In this document: piece after piece, positions 17,413-25,168 of the stretch
Layout of the letters: each line of letters opens with the position of its first letter
Position numbering within the stretch: the first letter of the stretch is position 1
Position numbers and translations under genes: made by a program
Source: Candidatus Woesearchaeota archaeon
Lineage (GTDB): Archaea; Nanobdellota; Nanobdellia; Woesearchaeales; GCA-023898365
DNA: 64,000 nucleotides
Assembly (NCBI GenBank): GCA_023898365.1
Contig: CP060219.1
Coordinates: forward strand, 1-64,000
Direction: 5' to 3'
Notes under the pieces: model-generated
The model's input: the letters and a program-made list of their open reading frames with translations, nothing else
What the model was told of the DNA's origin: nothing
Databases searched by the model: none

Positions 17413-17814
17413 ATGGATATGCCAGAATCAATGGATGCATGCTTATACTTTACGCGACGAGTCTTTGATCCAAAAGGAAAACTTATTGCTTGGGCAAGAA
17501 AACAAACGTGCCCGAAATGTAAAAAAGGACTTATGGGAAAACCAAGAGATGACAAAACTGGTCGAGCAAAGATTCGATCTACAGAATACGTGTGTGCAGC
17601 ATGCGGATTTACCGAGTCAAAAGAAGAACATGAACCAAAATGCACTGTGGAAGTCATGTATACCTGTCCTTCATGCGAACATAAAGGAGAAGAAACATTA
17701 CCGTACAAACGAAAAAAGTTCAAAGGCGTCGATGCATTTATCTTTGAATGTGCTTCCTGCAAAGAAAAGATCGCCATTACCAAAAAAATGAAAGCACCAA
17801 AGGTGAAAAAGTGA
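17413..17814 (+). CDS. Multi-zinc-ribbon protein of unknown function
   Basis: 133 residues with four CxxC knuckles: CPKC, CAAC, CPSC and CASC, plus single cysteines near residue 10 and C in EPKC. This spacing makes two or more treble-clef or zinc-ribbon folds. The Lys-rich C-terminal tail (KMKAPKVKK) suggests nucleic-acid or ribosome binding. GAGGTGAAAACAT precedes the ATG. It overlaps the next gene by 4 nt and stands directly before rpl11, so a role near translation or transcription is plausible. I do not recognise a named family. Confidence 0.7.
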   Translation: MDMPESMDACLYFTRRVFDPKGKLIAWARKQTCPKCKKGLMGKPRDDKTGRAKIRSTEYVCAACGFTESKEEHEPKCTVEVMYTCPSCEHKGEETLPYKRKKFKGVDAFIFECASCKEKIAITKKMKAPKVKK

Positions 17815-18197
17815 GCGAACGAGAATCGTTCGAATTCAACGAAGCATCTTTAAGCAAAAACAAGGAATTTGAGCGAATAGATGCAACTTCAAACGATGTC
17901 GTTTGGATTCAAGATCCAAGCGGGTATTTTACCATCGCAGTATTCTACGAAGCGAAACAACTCGTCGTTCGTCATTATACAAACGATCATAAGCCAAACA
18001 AGATTTTCTACGGCACAAAACCAAATGAGCTCTATTCTCGCATCCTCAAAGAAGGACTCGTTTCTCGCATGGACCACGCAGCATATCTAGGAAAAGAACT
18101 TCAGAAAGCGTTCGAAGCCCTCCAGCAAGGCGTTTGGTACGAACAGGACAGCGAACTTGACTTGTCAATTCGGGTGGCAAAATCCCGAATCAAATAG
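17811..18197 (+). CDS. DUF4346-like protein
   Basis: 128 residues from a GTG start overlapping the previous stop (GTGA); GGTGAAAAA upstream acts as ribosome binding site. The segment WIQDPSGYFTIAVF---LVVRHYTNDHKPNKIFYG---ELYSRILKEGLVSRMDHAAYLGKEL is the pattern I associate with DUF4346, the domain found at the end of archaeal dihydropteroate-synthase-related proteins and as stand-alone small proteins. No catalytic assignment can be made. It is translationally coupled to the zinc-ribbon gene. Confidence 0.7.
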   Translation: MSERESFEFNEASLSKNKEFERIDATSNDVVWIQDPSGYFTIAVFYEAKQLVVRHYTNDHKPNKIFYGTKPNELYSRILKEGLVSRMDHAAYLGKELQKAFEALQQGVWYEQDSELDLSIRVAKSRIK

Positions 18198-18202
18198 TTA
18201 CC

Positions 18203-18210
18203 TTTATAAA
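18203..18210 (+). promoter_or_regulatory. TATA box for rpl11 (leaderless)
   Basis: TTTATAAA is centred about 27 nt upstream of the rpl11 ATG, so transcription should begin at or next to the start codon. No ribosome binding site is visible, in keeping with a leaderless mRNA. Confidence 0.75.
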
Positions 18211-18233
18211 CAATTTGGCGTTTCTCTCATCCT

Positions 18234-18932
18234 ATGGCAGAACAAAGTGTTGATGTGCTCATTGAGGGCGGAAAAGCAACTGCAGCCCCCCCATTAGGTC
18301 CAGCTCTTGGCCCACTTGGAGTCAATATTGGTCAAGTCGTTGTTGATATTAATAAGAAAACAGCAGATTTTAAAGGCATGCAAGTGCCAATCAAAGTAAC
18401 TGTCGACACGAAGACAAAGGCGTATGAAATAAAAATTGGCACGCCTCCTGCAGCATCACTTATCAAGAAAGAAGCAGGTATTTCAAAAGGATCAGGAATT
18501 CCTAATAAAGAGTTCATGGCAGATCTCAAAATCGAGCAAGTAATTAAAATAGCAAATATGAAAGCAGATAAGCTCACTGGAAAAGATAATGAGATGCGTG
18601 TTCGTGAAATCATTGGCACTGCGCAAAGCATGGGTATTCTCATTGAAGGAAAACCCGCTCAAGAAATTCTTAAGGATTTATCTCCTTGGAGAAAACAAAT
18701 TCAGTCGGGAAAATCAGAATTATCTGCTGAAGAGTTAAAAAAACTCGAAGAAGAAAAGAAAGCTATGCAGGAACAACTTGCAGCAAAACATGCAAAGGAA
18801 GAAACTGAGGCAAAGCAAATTGCAGAAAGCATGAAAGGCAAAACACGAAATGCTATCAAAGCAAGAATGATTGAAGCTGGCATCAGCGACACCATCATGA
18901 ACAAGTATCTTCCTGCAGATGATAAGAAGTAA
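18234..18932 (+). CDS. rpl11: Ribosomal protein uL11 with long charged C-terminal tail
   Basis: 232 residues. The N-terminal 160 form a complete uL11: DVLIEGGKATAAPPLGPALGPLG, VKVTVDTKTKAYEI, TPPAASLIKKEAG, and the rRNA-binding C-domain VREIIGTAQSMGI. It sits at the GTPase centre of the large subunit. Residues about 165-232 are an extra Lys/Glu/Ala-rich, probably coiled-coil, helix-turn-helix-like extension ending SDTIMNKYLPADDKK; archaeal uL11 is normally about 160 residues. The usual L1 and L10 genes do not follow. Confidence 0.95.
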   Translation: MAEQSVDVLIEGGKATAAPPLGPALGPLGVNIGQVVVDINKKTADFKGMQVPIKVTVDTKTKAYEIKIGTPPAASLIKKEAGISKGSGIPNKEFMADLKIEQVIKIANMKADKLTGKDNEMRVREIIGTAQSMGILIEGKPAQEILKDLSPWRKQIQSGKSELSAEELKKLEEEKKAMQEQLAAKHAKEETEAKQIAESMKGKTRNAIKARMIEAGISDTIMNKYLPADDKK

Positions 18933-19054
18933 GCGCGCATTCTTTTTTCCTTATTTATTTTATCTTCTCTGCTCATATGCATTTGCAAAACACTTCAATC
19001 AATAAATTTAAATAGCCACAGGTGTTAAAATACAAACTGTTGGGGGTACCTTAC

Positions 19055-19276
19055 ATGAAAAAAGATGTTATTGAAAAATTGGCAGCGCTCATTACTGCTG
19101 CGTTTGGATTGGTTGCAGCACTAGCATGGAACGACACCATAAAAGCAATTTTTGCTAAACTATTTGGTACAGGAGACACCATTATAGCAATGCTCGTCTA
19201 TGCAGTAGTTGTTACTATTATTGCTGTTGTCGTTACCATCCAAATCGGAAAAGCAGCAAACAAAGCAACAAAATAG
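19055..19276 (+). CDS. DUF5654-like small membrane protein
   Basis: 73 residues from the ATG at 19055 behind TGGGGGTACC. Two hydrophobic segments are separated by a short polar loop: LITAAFGLVAALAWNDTIKAIF and MLVYAVVVTIIAVVVTI. The motif AAFGLVAALAWNDTI is typical of the DUF5654 family of archaeal small membrane proteins. Monocistronic; the preceding gap 18933-19054 contains T-rich DNA and a possible TTTAAATAG promoter near 19005. Confidence 0.75.
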   Translation: MKKDVIEKLAALITAAFGLVAALAWNDTIKAIFAKLFGTGDTIIAMLVYAVVVTIIAVVVTIQIGKAANKATK

Positions 19277-19294
19277 AAATGAAAAAAAATTTTT

Positions 19295-19720
19295 TTATTT
19301 TTCTTCTTTGAAAAAAGCTAACTCGCTTGAACCCAGACGGAAATACACTCCTTTCATACCCGAACTTCCCTCACCAGCCTGACTTGCTTTCTTATCAACA
19401 ATCGCGTAAAACATCTGAGACTCAGGAGGAAGACTGTTTGCATGAATGAGAAAGGAAGTAGCAGCATTTGCAGAATCTTGCGTCCATCCTGCAGTTTCAA
19501 AGTAAAGCAACGTCAATTCTTTTAGCGATATGGAGTGCCCAACAAGTCGGCCTGGCTCACATTCAGTGAACCTCGTACCTGCGTGTTCAAAGCTTCGATA
19601 AATATAGAGTTCGTTTTTTTGAAGGTCAGAAAGAAAATCAGAAAGTTCTTGCCGTCTTTTTTTTCCAAGAAAACTTTGCGCACGCCTTCTTGCTTCGGTG
19701 AGGAATTCGTGAGTTGCCAT
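19295..19720 (-). CDS. Hypothetical cytosolic protein
   Basis: 141 residues from MATHEFLTEARRRAQSF (19720); an upstream in-frame start would add 18 residues unlike the rest. The first 45 residues are helical and charged, the rest mixed. No motifs or membrane segments. It faces the deoxyribosyltransferase-like gene divergently. Function unknown. Confidence 0.5.
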   Translation of the reverse strand: MATHEFLTEARRRAQSFLGKKRRQELSDFLSDLQKNELYIYRSFEHAGTRFTECEPGRLVGHSISLKELTLLYFETAGWTQDSANAATSFLIHANSLPPESQMFYAIVDKKASQAGEGSSGMKGVYFRLGSSELAFFKEEK

Positions 19721-19806
19721 TAAAAAGGGAAGACAAATAACTTGTATATATAGTTTTTCATGTCTGACACACATGTTTTATAAGGAGAACAGCCAATAAT
19801 CAATCA

Positions 19807-20223
19807 ATGGATATCTACTTCGGAGCGTCAATCACTGGTGGTCGAGAAAATCAAGCAAGTGCAAAAGAACTCATCGAGTTTTTGAAATCGTTTGGAACAG
19901 TACTTACCGAGCATGTGGGAGATCCAGGCTTATCAGCACAAGGAGAAGCGAAACTTGACGGAAAAACAGTTCATGAAAGAGATGTCGCTTGGCTTGAACA
20001 GGCACAGGTCGTTATTGCTGAAGTCACCACTCCCAGTTTAGGAGTTGGGTATGAACTGGGGAGAGCAGTGGCACTTGGCAAACCTATTCTTTGTTTGTTT
20101 AACAACAAGTCTGGAAGAACCCTTTCCCGCATAATCTCAGGAAGCGAAGGCATATCAACAAAAAATTACGAGAGCATGGAAGAAGCAAAACAACACATTG
20201 AAGAATTCTTTAAAAAACTATGA
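19807..20223 (+). CDS. Nucleoside 2-deoxyribosyltransferase / DNPH1-like N-glycosidase
   Basis: 138 residues with a Rossmann-like fold. The N-terminus MDIYFGASITGGRE matches the substrate loop of DNPH1/RCL and PtmB-like nucleotide N-hydrolases; the active-site segment ERDVAWLEQAQVVIAEVT--SLGVGYELGRA carries the catalytic Glu (YELG) and conserved Asp. Such enzymes cleave 2'-deoxynucleoside monophosphates and sanitise the nucleotide pool. Exact substrate unknown. Its last 6 nt overlap the convergent thioredoxin/CcdA-like gene. Confidence 0.8.
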   Translation: MDIYFGASITGGRENQASAKELIEFLKSFGTVLTEHVGDPGLSAQGEAKLDGKTVHERDVAWLEQAQVVIAEVTTPSLGVGYELGRAVALGKPILCLFNNKSGRTLSRIISGSEGISTKNYESMEEAKQHIEEFFKKL

Positions 20224-21618
20224 AAACAACATTATCAGACCCATCGCTGCTATAACAATACCCGACCAGAGATGAATCAGTCTTATGTGACGATCCTTCC
20301 ATTTACCTACTTTCTCAACACGAGTTACACCAAAGTAAATGATGAATGTAATAATCAGCATAGGAAGCACAAAGATGAAGTTGTAGAGCAACAAATAGGG
20401 CAAGGTTGTAAAGAATTCATGAACTGATGCAATACCGCCAAAAATAAGATAAGGTCCTATTGTGCATGGCAAGAGGAAGATTGTAACAAATGCGCCTGCA
20501 ATGATCGCACCGAGAGGACTTGTTACCGCTGATAATATTTTTTTCACTTTTGGTCGCATCGATAAGGGCATTTCGCTGCCTAAACTTCCTGGCTTGTAGG
20601 TAACATAATCTTTAATCTGCACATAAGCAAGAACGAAAGCCAATACAGCAAGAACTTTGTACAAATAAAGTTGCACCGATTTTATTGCTGTTAGTAAGGT
20701 AAACAGTTTGATGAGAACAAGTCCATAAAATAAGTAAATGACAAAGACCGTGCCCGTAAACAATAAACCACCTAGAAGCACTTTGTTTTTATTCTTAGGA
20801 TTCGCAGTTGTAATCGAAACTAAAATCATAACTAACACAGCAAGAGCGCAAGGATTAATCGCATCTGCTAAAGCAAGCAGTATAGTTCCTGTAAGCGTGA
20901 GGTTTTTCTCTTCCCCACCAGAGTTTTCAACCGATGAAGAAGAAAATAATCGTTTCCACCAAGAAGTTGACGAAGAACCATCATCATAACGATCCCAAAG
21001 AAGCGTCCAACCAGCTATTTCTTTGCTTTTTGCAAAACCAACTTGGTAGCCACTTAAGGGAATGATACCTCCCGAACCTTCTTGCACAGGCGTTTCATTT
21101 CCAAACAAAAAAGCAAGGAGCTCATCGTTTGGCGCAGACGCGCCGTCTGTCCGCTCCATTGCCCGATCACCATACCAAACAACTGGCCTACCAGGAAGCT
21201 CATCGTATAACACATCACGCGCTTCTTGTTTGACAATGGCGCCATCGCGTTCAAGTGCACAGTGTGCAGGAAGATCTAAAAGACCCGTATCAATTGAGCG
21301 GAGAATTGGCGAGTCACCAATTCCTTGAATGTCGCCAACAAGTAAGAAAGGAACGCCTCCTGCAACACCTTTTGCCGACGTATACGCAAGCATCACCGCG
21401 CCATTAGCAGCGTTTTTCTGATAGATCTCATAATCGATAACAAGAAGATCATGTGAGGTAAGCGTTTCGTATCCCAAAAGAACCGGATCGACTTTTGCGC
21501 AGTGCGGACAGCCAATACCAGAGAAGTACACGCCACAAGTAGTTTGTGCTGAAACCAGCGTCAATTGGAAAAGAACAAACGCAAACACCAACATTACAAG
21601 CAACGATTTTCGATTCAT
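20218..21618 (-). CDS. Thioredoxin-like domain fused to a CcdA/DsbD-type membrane protein
   Basis: 466 residues from ATG 21618 (MNRKSLLVMLVFAF). A signal segment ending VSAQ is followed by a thioredoxin-like domain with redox motif CPHC (FSGIGCPHCAKVDP), a loop SAKGVAGGVPFLLVG with cis-Pro, and about residues 255-466 containing six or so membrane segments of the cytochrome c biogenesis/DsbD transmembrane family (DAINPCALAVLVMILVSI with conserved NPC, and FLLPCTIGPYLIFGG with conserved PC). It should carry reducing power across the membrane to extracytoplasmic thiols. It follows the YggU-like and TFS genes in the same direction. Confidence 0.88.
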   Translation of the reverse strand: MNRKSLLVMLVFAFVLFQLTLVSAQTTCGVYFSGIGCPHCAKVDPVLLGYETLTSHDLLVIDYEIYQKNAANGAVMLAYTSAKGVAGGVPFLLVGDIQGIGDSPILRSIDTGLLDLPAHCALERDGAIVKQEARDVLYDELPGRPVVWYGDRAMERTDGASAPNDELLAFLFGNETPVQEGSGGIIPLSGYQVGFAKSKEIAGWTLLWDRYDDGSSSTSWWKRLFSSSSVENSGGEEKNLTLTGTILLALADAINPCALAVLVMILVSITTANPKNKNKVLLGGLLFTGTVFVIYLFYGLVLIKLFTLLTAIKSVQLYLYKVLAVLAFVLAYVQIKDYVTYKPGSLGSEMPLSMRPKVKKILSAVTSPLGAIIAGAFVTIFLLPCTIGPYLIFGGIASVHEFFTTLPYLLLYNFIFVLPMLIITFIIYFGVTRVEKVGKWKDRHIRLIHLWSGIVIAAMGLIMLFS

Positions 21619-21628
21619 CTTTTGTACA

Positions 21629-21850
21629 TCACTCTTGTTTATCACAAGAAAACAACTTCTTTTTTCCCGCTTTTCCCAGTTTTAACGTCACTGGAGCATT
21701 CATAAATTTTGTGAAAAACCGTTCAAGTTCCCTGTTTGCTTTGCCACTCTCTGCAGGTTCCGAAACTTCAACAGCAAAGGTATTTTCAGTTTGCTCAAGT
21801 ATTCTAGTTTTCTTCACACCTATCCTTTTTACTATTACTTCAAAGTTCAT
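21629..21850 (-). CDS. DUF167/YggU family protein
   Basis: 73 residues. The pattern VEVSEPAESGKANRELERFFTKFM---VTLKLGKAGKKKLFSC corresponds to the DUF167 (YggU) fold, where the usual motif is A-P--GKAN-EL---L. Function of the family is unknown. It overlaps the TFS gene by 4 nt (ATGA) and precedes the thioredoxin-like gene by 10 nt. Confidence 0.8.
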   Translation of the reverse strand: MNFEVIVKRIGVKKTRILEQTENTFAVEVSEPAESGKANRELERFFTKFMNAPVTLKLGKAGKKKLFSCDKQE

Positions 21851-22167
21851 GTATTCTCACGCCACGTATGTTTACATTTTGTACATTGTAAAAATTTTGT
21901 TTCTGCTTCATCTCCTGCACGCATTTGCTGGAGCCAATAATACGCTGTTTTGTTTTCACACTTAGGACAAGGCTCATCATCAGTGATAGGCAGATTATTT
22001 ACATCACCATCGACAACTTCAACTTCTTTTGGTTTGGCGACCGTTTCTTTTAGAGTAACTGACTCACCAGAAAGTGCTTCCTGGTTTCCGCACGAACAGA
22101 CCCAAAAACGATCTTTGCCTTGCACAGCAATACGCATAAGTCCGTTACATTTCGAACAGAATTTCAT
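21847..22167 (-). CDS. tfs: Transcription factor S (TFIIS-like RNA cleavage factor)
   Basis: 106 residues from ATG 22167. Two zinc ribbons: N-terminal MKFCSKCNGLMRI---WVCSCGN and C-terminal CPKCENKTAYYWLQQMRAGDEAETKFLQCTKCKHTWRE. The Q-RAGDE acidic hairpin (RSxDE class; here RAGDEAET) stimulates RNA cleavage by RNA polymerase to rescue backtracked complexes. Length normal. Translationally coupled to the DUF167 gene. Confidence 0.93.
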   Translation of the reverse strand: MKFCSKCNGLMRIAVQGKDRFWVCSCGNQEALSGESVTLKETVAKPKEVEVVDGDVNNLPITDDEPCPKCENKTAYYWLQQMRAGDEAETKFLQCTKCKHTWRENT

Positions 22168-22210
22168 ATCAGCCGAAAAAACCAAATCGTTTAAAAAGTT
22201 TTAGGATTAC

Positions 22211-22606
22211 TCACACTTCTTTTGTTTCGTGACTTCCTTTCGATCGGTAAATTTCGATGTAACTTGGCACGCAGACAAGATAATCATCTCCAAATCCTGC
22301 AACGTCTCCATCAATTGCTTCGCACGTCTTTTTGAGCTTGTTAATCGCGCGTTTTAATTCGATGACGTCATGTTCTTTTAGAGAATGAATATTTATGAGA
22401 CATACTGTGTAGCCTTCTCGAAGAATTTCAAGAATATCTTTTACATCAGCAAATTTGTCCAGCGTAAATGTACGCACGGTTATTTTAGTGCTATCGGCCG
22501 TCGGGTGTGATGAAGAGTCAAGTTCAATATATTCATGACCCGCTTCCATTAGATCTTCGTCATCAACTTTTTTCTTTTTTACAAATAGATCAAGTACTTT
22601 TTTCAT
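22211..22606 (-). CDS. sepF: SepF-like cell division protein
   Basis: 131 residues from ATG 22606. The N-terminal MKKVLDLFVKKKK resembles a membrane-targeting amphipathic helix, followed by a linker and the SepF core (about residues 50-130): ITVRTFTLDKFADVKDILEILREGYTVCLINIHSL, ELKRAINKLKKTCEAIDGDVAGFGDDYLVCVPSYIEIYR. Archaeal SepF anchors FtsZ to the membrane; ftsZ lies 7 kb away. Confidence 0.88.
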   Translation of the reverse strand: MKKVLDLFVKKKKVDDEDLMEAGHEYIELDSSSHPTADSTKITVRTFTLDKFADVKDILEILREGYTVCLINIHSLKEHDVIELKRAINKLKKTCEAIDGDVAGFGDDYLVCVPSYIEIYRSKGSHETKEV

Positions 22607-22759
22607 GTTCAAACACCACACACAGTTCACTCTCAACAACACGTGCCTATTATTTAAAGCTTTCGTTTTATAGCTAAACAACAAGCACAAGCCTTCTTTG
22701 CACAAAGTTTATAAAATAAAGATTTTCTATAGAGTGTAGAAACCGTGGAGGTGGACATT

Positions 22760-22930
22760 ATGTCTGATTTTGTGATTGTGAAAGCAAAGATTAAGGATGT
22801 TGTTGGTAACTATAACGTCTCTAGTGACTTTGCAGAAGAACTTGACAAACACGTCAAGGGTTTAATTAAAAAGGCAGCTGAACGAGCTGACTCGAATAAC
22901 AGGAAGACTGTTATGGCAAAAGATTTGTAA
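22760..22930 (+). CDS. Single histone-fold protein
   Basis: 56 residues from ATG 22760, behind GTGGAGGTGGACATT. The sequence FVIVKAKIKDVVGNYNVSSDFAEELDKHVKGLIKKAAERADSNNRKTVMAKDL has the alpha1-loop-alpha2-loop-RKTV---DL layout of the archaeal histone fold; the RKTV-AKDL end is diagnostic. It is the short form seen in DPANN genomes (DUF1931-like or minimal histone). It should bind DNA as a dimer. Confidence 0.8.
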   Translation: MSDFVIVKAKIKDVVGNYNVSSDFAEELDKHVKGLIKKAAERADSNNRKTVMAKDL

Positions 22931-22932
22931 GA

Positions 22933-22963
22933 TTTTTTTTACATTATTTTTTCTATTTTTTTC
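22933..22963 (+). terminator. Oligo-T terminator after the histone gene
   Basis: Runs of 8, 6 and 7 T residues follow within 35 nt of the stop. They overlap the 3' end of the convergent small gene. Confidence 0.45.
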
Positions 22964-23163
22964 TTCATCTCGTTGATCCGCGCCTTTAACTCATGTCGTT
23001 CCCTTGAACGTAAGGCGTGCTTCGTTTTTTCGAAATATGAAGAAGCTATGCGAAATTCTTCTACGATAAAATCCCTGTCTGTTCGCTCGTGACGAAGAGA
23101 CACTGCTCTATGTGACTGTTTAGCCAGAGAATACCATAACCTTCTTGCAGCCAGTGTCGCCAT
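22939..23163 (-). CDS. Small basic helical protein, unknown function
   Basis: 74 residues, strongly basic and mostly helical (ARRLWYSLAKQSHRAV at the start, a C-terminal coiled helix ELKARINEMKKKIEKIM). It starts 2 nt after the stop of the upstream gene, so the two are co-transcribed. No recognised domain. Confidence 0.5.
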   Translation of the reverse strand: MATLAARRLWYSLAKQSHRAVSLRHERTDRDFIVEEFRIASSYFEKTKHALRSRERHELKARINEMKKKIEKIM

Positions 23164-23165
23164 TT

Positions 23166-23783
23166 TTATTTCAGAGGAGGAGGAGGAGGAATTTCTCTTC
23201 GAGGAAGTGCTGACGATGCTGCCGAAGGCAAGGGAACATCATCAAGCGGATCAGCGGACGCTTCCGACGAAGGAGAAAAATCGTTTGGTACAAGAGAACT
23301 ATCGTCCACGCCATCAACTGAAGGACTTGAATGTTTGAAAAGAGATTCATCATCAGTTGATTGACTGAACAACTGTTGACTTTCTTGATCATCTGCAAAC
23401 GAAAACGGTGAGGTAGTTGAAGGTGATTGCGTTTGCTCTGATCGATGTGGACTTGGAGCTTTAGAAAGAGAAAGTTGATTTTCTTGCAACTTTGTCACCG
23501 AATCAGAGAGCATTAGAATGCCCTTTGCCAAAAGTGCGTTTTGTTCTTTTAATTCAGAAAGCACTTGAGTCAAATGTGCTGTGGGATCTTGTCCAAGCTC
23601 ATCCTTTGCACCTTGTAACACTAAGATGAAATCTCGAAGTTTTCTTGAAAGGCCGTCGATAGAATCCTTAAGCGAATCTCCCTCAGCAGACCCTCCAAAA
23701 GGATCCTTTTTTATTTTTGCAATTTCTTTTCGTAAATACTCTAACTCAGATTCAGGAATTAACTCGTAATCAACATCATCCAC
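23166..23783 (-). CDS. Coiled-coil protein with Ser/Pro-rich disordered tail
   Basis: About 205 residues. I place the start at the GTG at 23783 because GAGGTG lies 7 nt upstream; another GTG at 23789 is too close. Residues 1-110 form helices (PESELEYLRKEIAKIKKDPF, LKDSIDGLSRKLRDFILVLQ, LSELKEQNALLAKGILML). From about 115 the protein is low-complexity Ser/Asp/Pro, ending in PPPPPLK. It lacks membrane segments. The helical front looks like a scaffold or regulator; no family recognised. Co-transcribed with the basic small protein downstream. Confidence 0.6.
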   Translation of the reverse strand: MDDVDYELIPESELEYLRKEIAKIKKDPFGGSAEGDSLKDSIDGLSRKLRDFILVLQGAKDELGQDPTAHLTQVLSELKEQNALLAKGILMLSDSVTKLQENQLSLSKAPSPHRSEQTQSPSTTSPFSFADDQESQQLFSQSTDDESLFKHSSPSVDGVDDSSLVPNDFSPSSEASADPLDDVPLPSAASSALPRREIPPPPPLK

Positions 23784-23914
23784 GCACACTCACCTCAAAA
23801 ATTCCGTGTAGAAGAGAATTTATAAAAGTTTTGACAAGAAATGTGAGACATACAAAGCTTTTTTAAAGACGCGAAGGTTTAGGAAAGCAAGAGTAGTTTT
23901 GAGGTGTCCTCGAA

Positions 23915-24253
23915 ATGCATGAGACCATTATTGGAAAACAAATTCTAGAAGCTGCAGAAGCAGAAAGCAAAAAGGCTGGAAAGAAAATAAAAGGACTTGT
24001 TGTTGAAGTTGGCGATCTAGGTCATTTACCTCTTGAAGAGCTAAAGGAAGTATTTGACAAAATGTCACCCTATCCAACAAAATATGTGCGTAAAAAAGCT
24101 CTTGTGAAATGTGAAGCGTGCGCATTTAAAGGAGAACCAGACATTCTACAAAAAGCACACGATTTCAATATATACGTCTGCCCCAAGTGTGGTGAAGTAC
24201 CCAATATTATCTCAGGGGATCAAATCATTCTCAAGGAAGTGGAGCTCGAATAA
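23915..24253 (+). CDS. hypA: Hydrogenase maturation nickel chaperone HypA
   Basis: 112 residues. MHETIIGKQIL gives the Met-His-Glu nickel-binding N-terminus, and the zinc-ribbon pairs CEACAF and CPKCGE provide the structural Zn site. HypA delivers nickel to the NiFe hydrogenase active site. The gene is followed after 2 nt by hypC. The hydrogenase itself is at 30.8-34.8 kb on the other strand. Confidence 0.93.
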   Translation: MHETIIGKQILEAAEAESKKAGKKIKGLVVEVGDLGHLPLEELKEVFDKMSPYPTKYVRKKALVKCEACAFKGEPDILQKAHDFNIYVCPKCGEVPNIISGDQIILKEVELE

Positions 24254-24255
24254 GT

Positions 24256-24468
24256 ATGTGTCTTGGCGTTCCCGGAAAGATTGTTGCGATTCAAGGGGAT
24301 GAAGCAACAGTTGACTACGTTGCAGAAAAACGAATGGCGAAAATAGTCGCAGGGGACTTTCACGTTGGAGAATATGTTCTTGTCCTCGGACAAATTGTTG
24401 TTGAAAAGATTTCTGACAAAGAAGCCAAAGAAGCTCTTACTACCTATCTGCAAGCGCTTGAAAACTGA
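24256..24468 (+). CDS. hypC: Hydrogenase maturation chaperone HypC/HybG
   Basis: 70 residues beginning MCLGVPGKIVAI, the HypC signature with the catalytic N-terminal Cys-2 that carries the Fe(CN)2CO unit with HypD. The DYVAEKRMAKIVAGDFHVGEYVLVLGQIVVEKI segment is the family OB-like core. It pairs with hypA. Its 3' end overlaps the convergent gene by 29 nt. HypD, E, F and B were not seen in the window. Confidence 0.93.
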   Translation: MCLGVPGKIVAIQGDEATVDYVAEKRMAKIVAGDFHVGEYVLVLGQIVVEKISDKEAKEALTTYLQALEN

Positions 24469-25168
24469 TCCGATCCATAAGCAATTGCGAGTACTGTTTG
24501 ATTTTGTTTGCTTGATCTTCGGATAGTAGTACAGGAGCAAAATCCCAGTGAAGAGCAACTGTATCTCCTTTTCGAACTGACGCAAGCATTTCTGGAAGAT
24601 AGGAGACTTCGATATCTTTTTCAGAAGCAAAAACGAGTTTGTTCTCTTTGAACGCTAAAGGAGCGTAAGAAACAAGAAGGGTAGTTTCGCGAACTTCTTT
24701 TACAGTTCCAGAGGTTATTCTGCATTTATCCATGGTAAGCAGCGTTGTTGGCACATGTCCTGTTGTGTTTCCCACTCCAACATAGAATACGTTAAAATTA
24801 TGATGAGGGAATAACCCGTTTGGCATAGAAGAAATTAATCTCTGCGCTAACGATGGTGGCAAACCTCTTTTTGTCAATGAGTGAATAATGCGAGCCATAT
24901 CCTCGTTATCAAATAAATCGAGAAGTTCGTTCCCTATCCAATAGGCTTCTGCAGCTTGATCACTCGCATACGGTTGCCCTGACTTTTCTGAGAGTGCTTC
25001 GAGATAGACGTGCAATCCTTCAAACTTTTTCAAAAGCGAGAGCGCTTCTTCTTGCGAAATTTTTTTGTTAAAATATTCGAGGAATTGTTCAGATGCGCAT
25101 TTAGGGCCGCAGTAGCGAAGAAAGTTAACGATGTAAGCAAAACGAATCGTTAACTCAACACCATTCAT
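24440..25168 (-). CDS. DUF6390-like hydrogenase-associated protein
   Basis: 242 residues from ATG 25168, after GAGAGGTT. Features: a YCGP motif near residue 21, FPHHNFNVFYVGVGNTTGHVP in the middle, then a beta-rich end with DKCRITSGTVKEV, VSYAPL and VALHWDFAPVLLSEDQ. This set of motifs is what I recall for DUF6390, a family found next to group 3 NiFe hydrogenases. The last part is HypC-like in character and the family may help maturation. It overlaps the EamA gene upstream by 4 nt and the hypC gene tail-to-tail. The family name should be confirmed by search. Confidence 0.6.
   Translation of the reverse strand: MNGVELTIRFAYIVNFLRYCGPKCASEQFLEYFNKKISQEEALSLLKKFEGLHVYLEALSEKSGQPYASDQAAEAYWIGNELLDLFDNEDMARIIHSLTKRGLPPSLAQRLISSMPNGLFPHHNFNVFYVGVGNTTGHVPTTLLTMDKCRITSGTVKEVRETTLLVSYAPLAFKENKLVFASEKDIEVSYLPEMLASVRKGDTVALHWDFAPVLLSEDQANKIKQYSQLLMDRISFQALADR

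Noticed and set aside
23168..23400. Alternative minus-strand frame of about 75 codons within the coiled-coil gene
   Set aside because: It is the +1 shadow of a Ser/Asp-rich gene, with no start signal and an abnormal composition.
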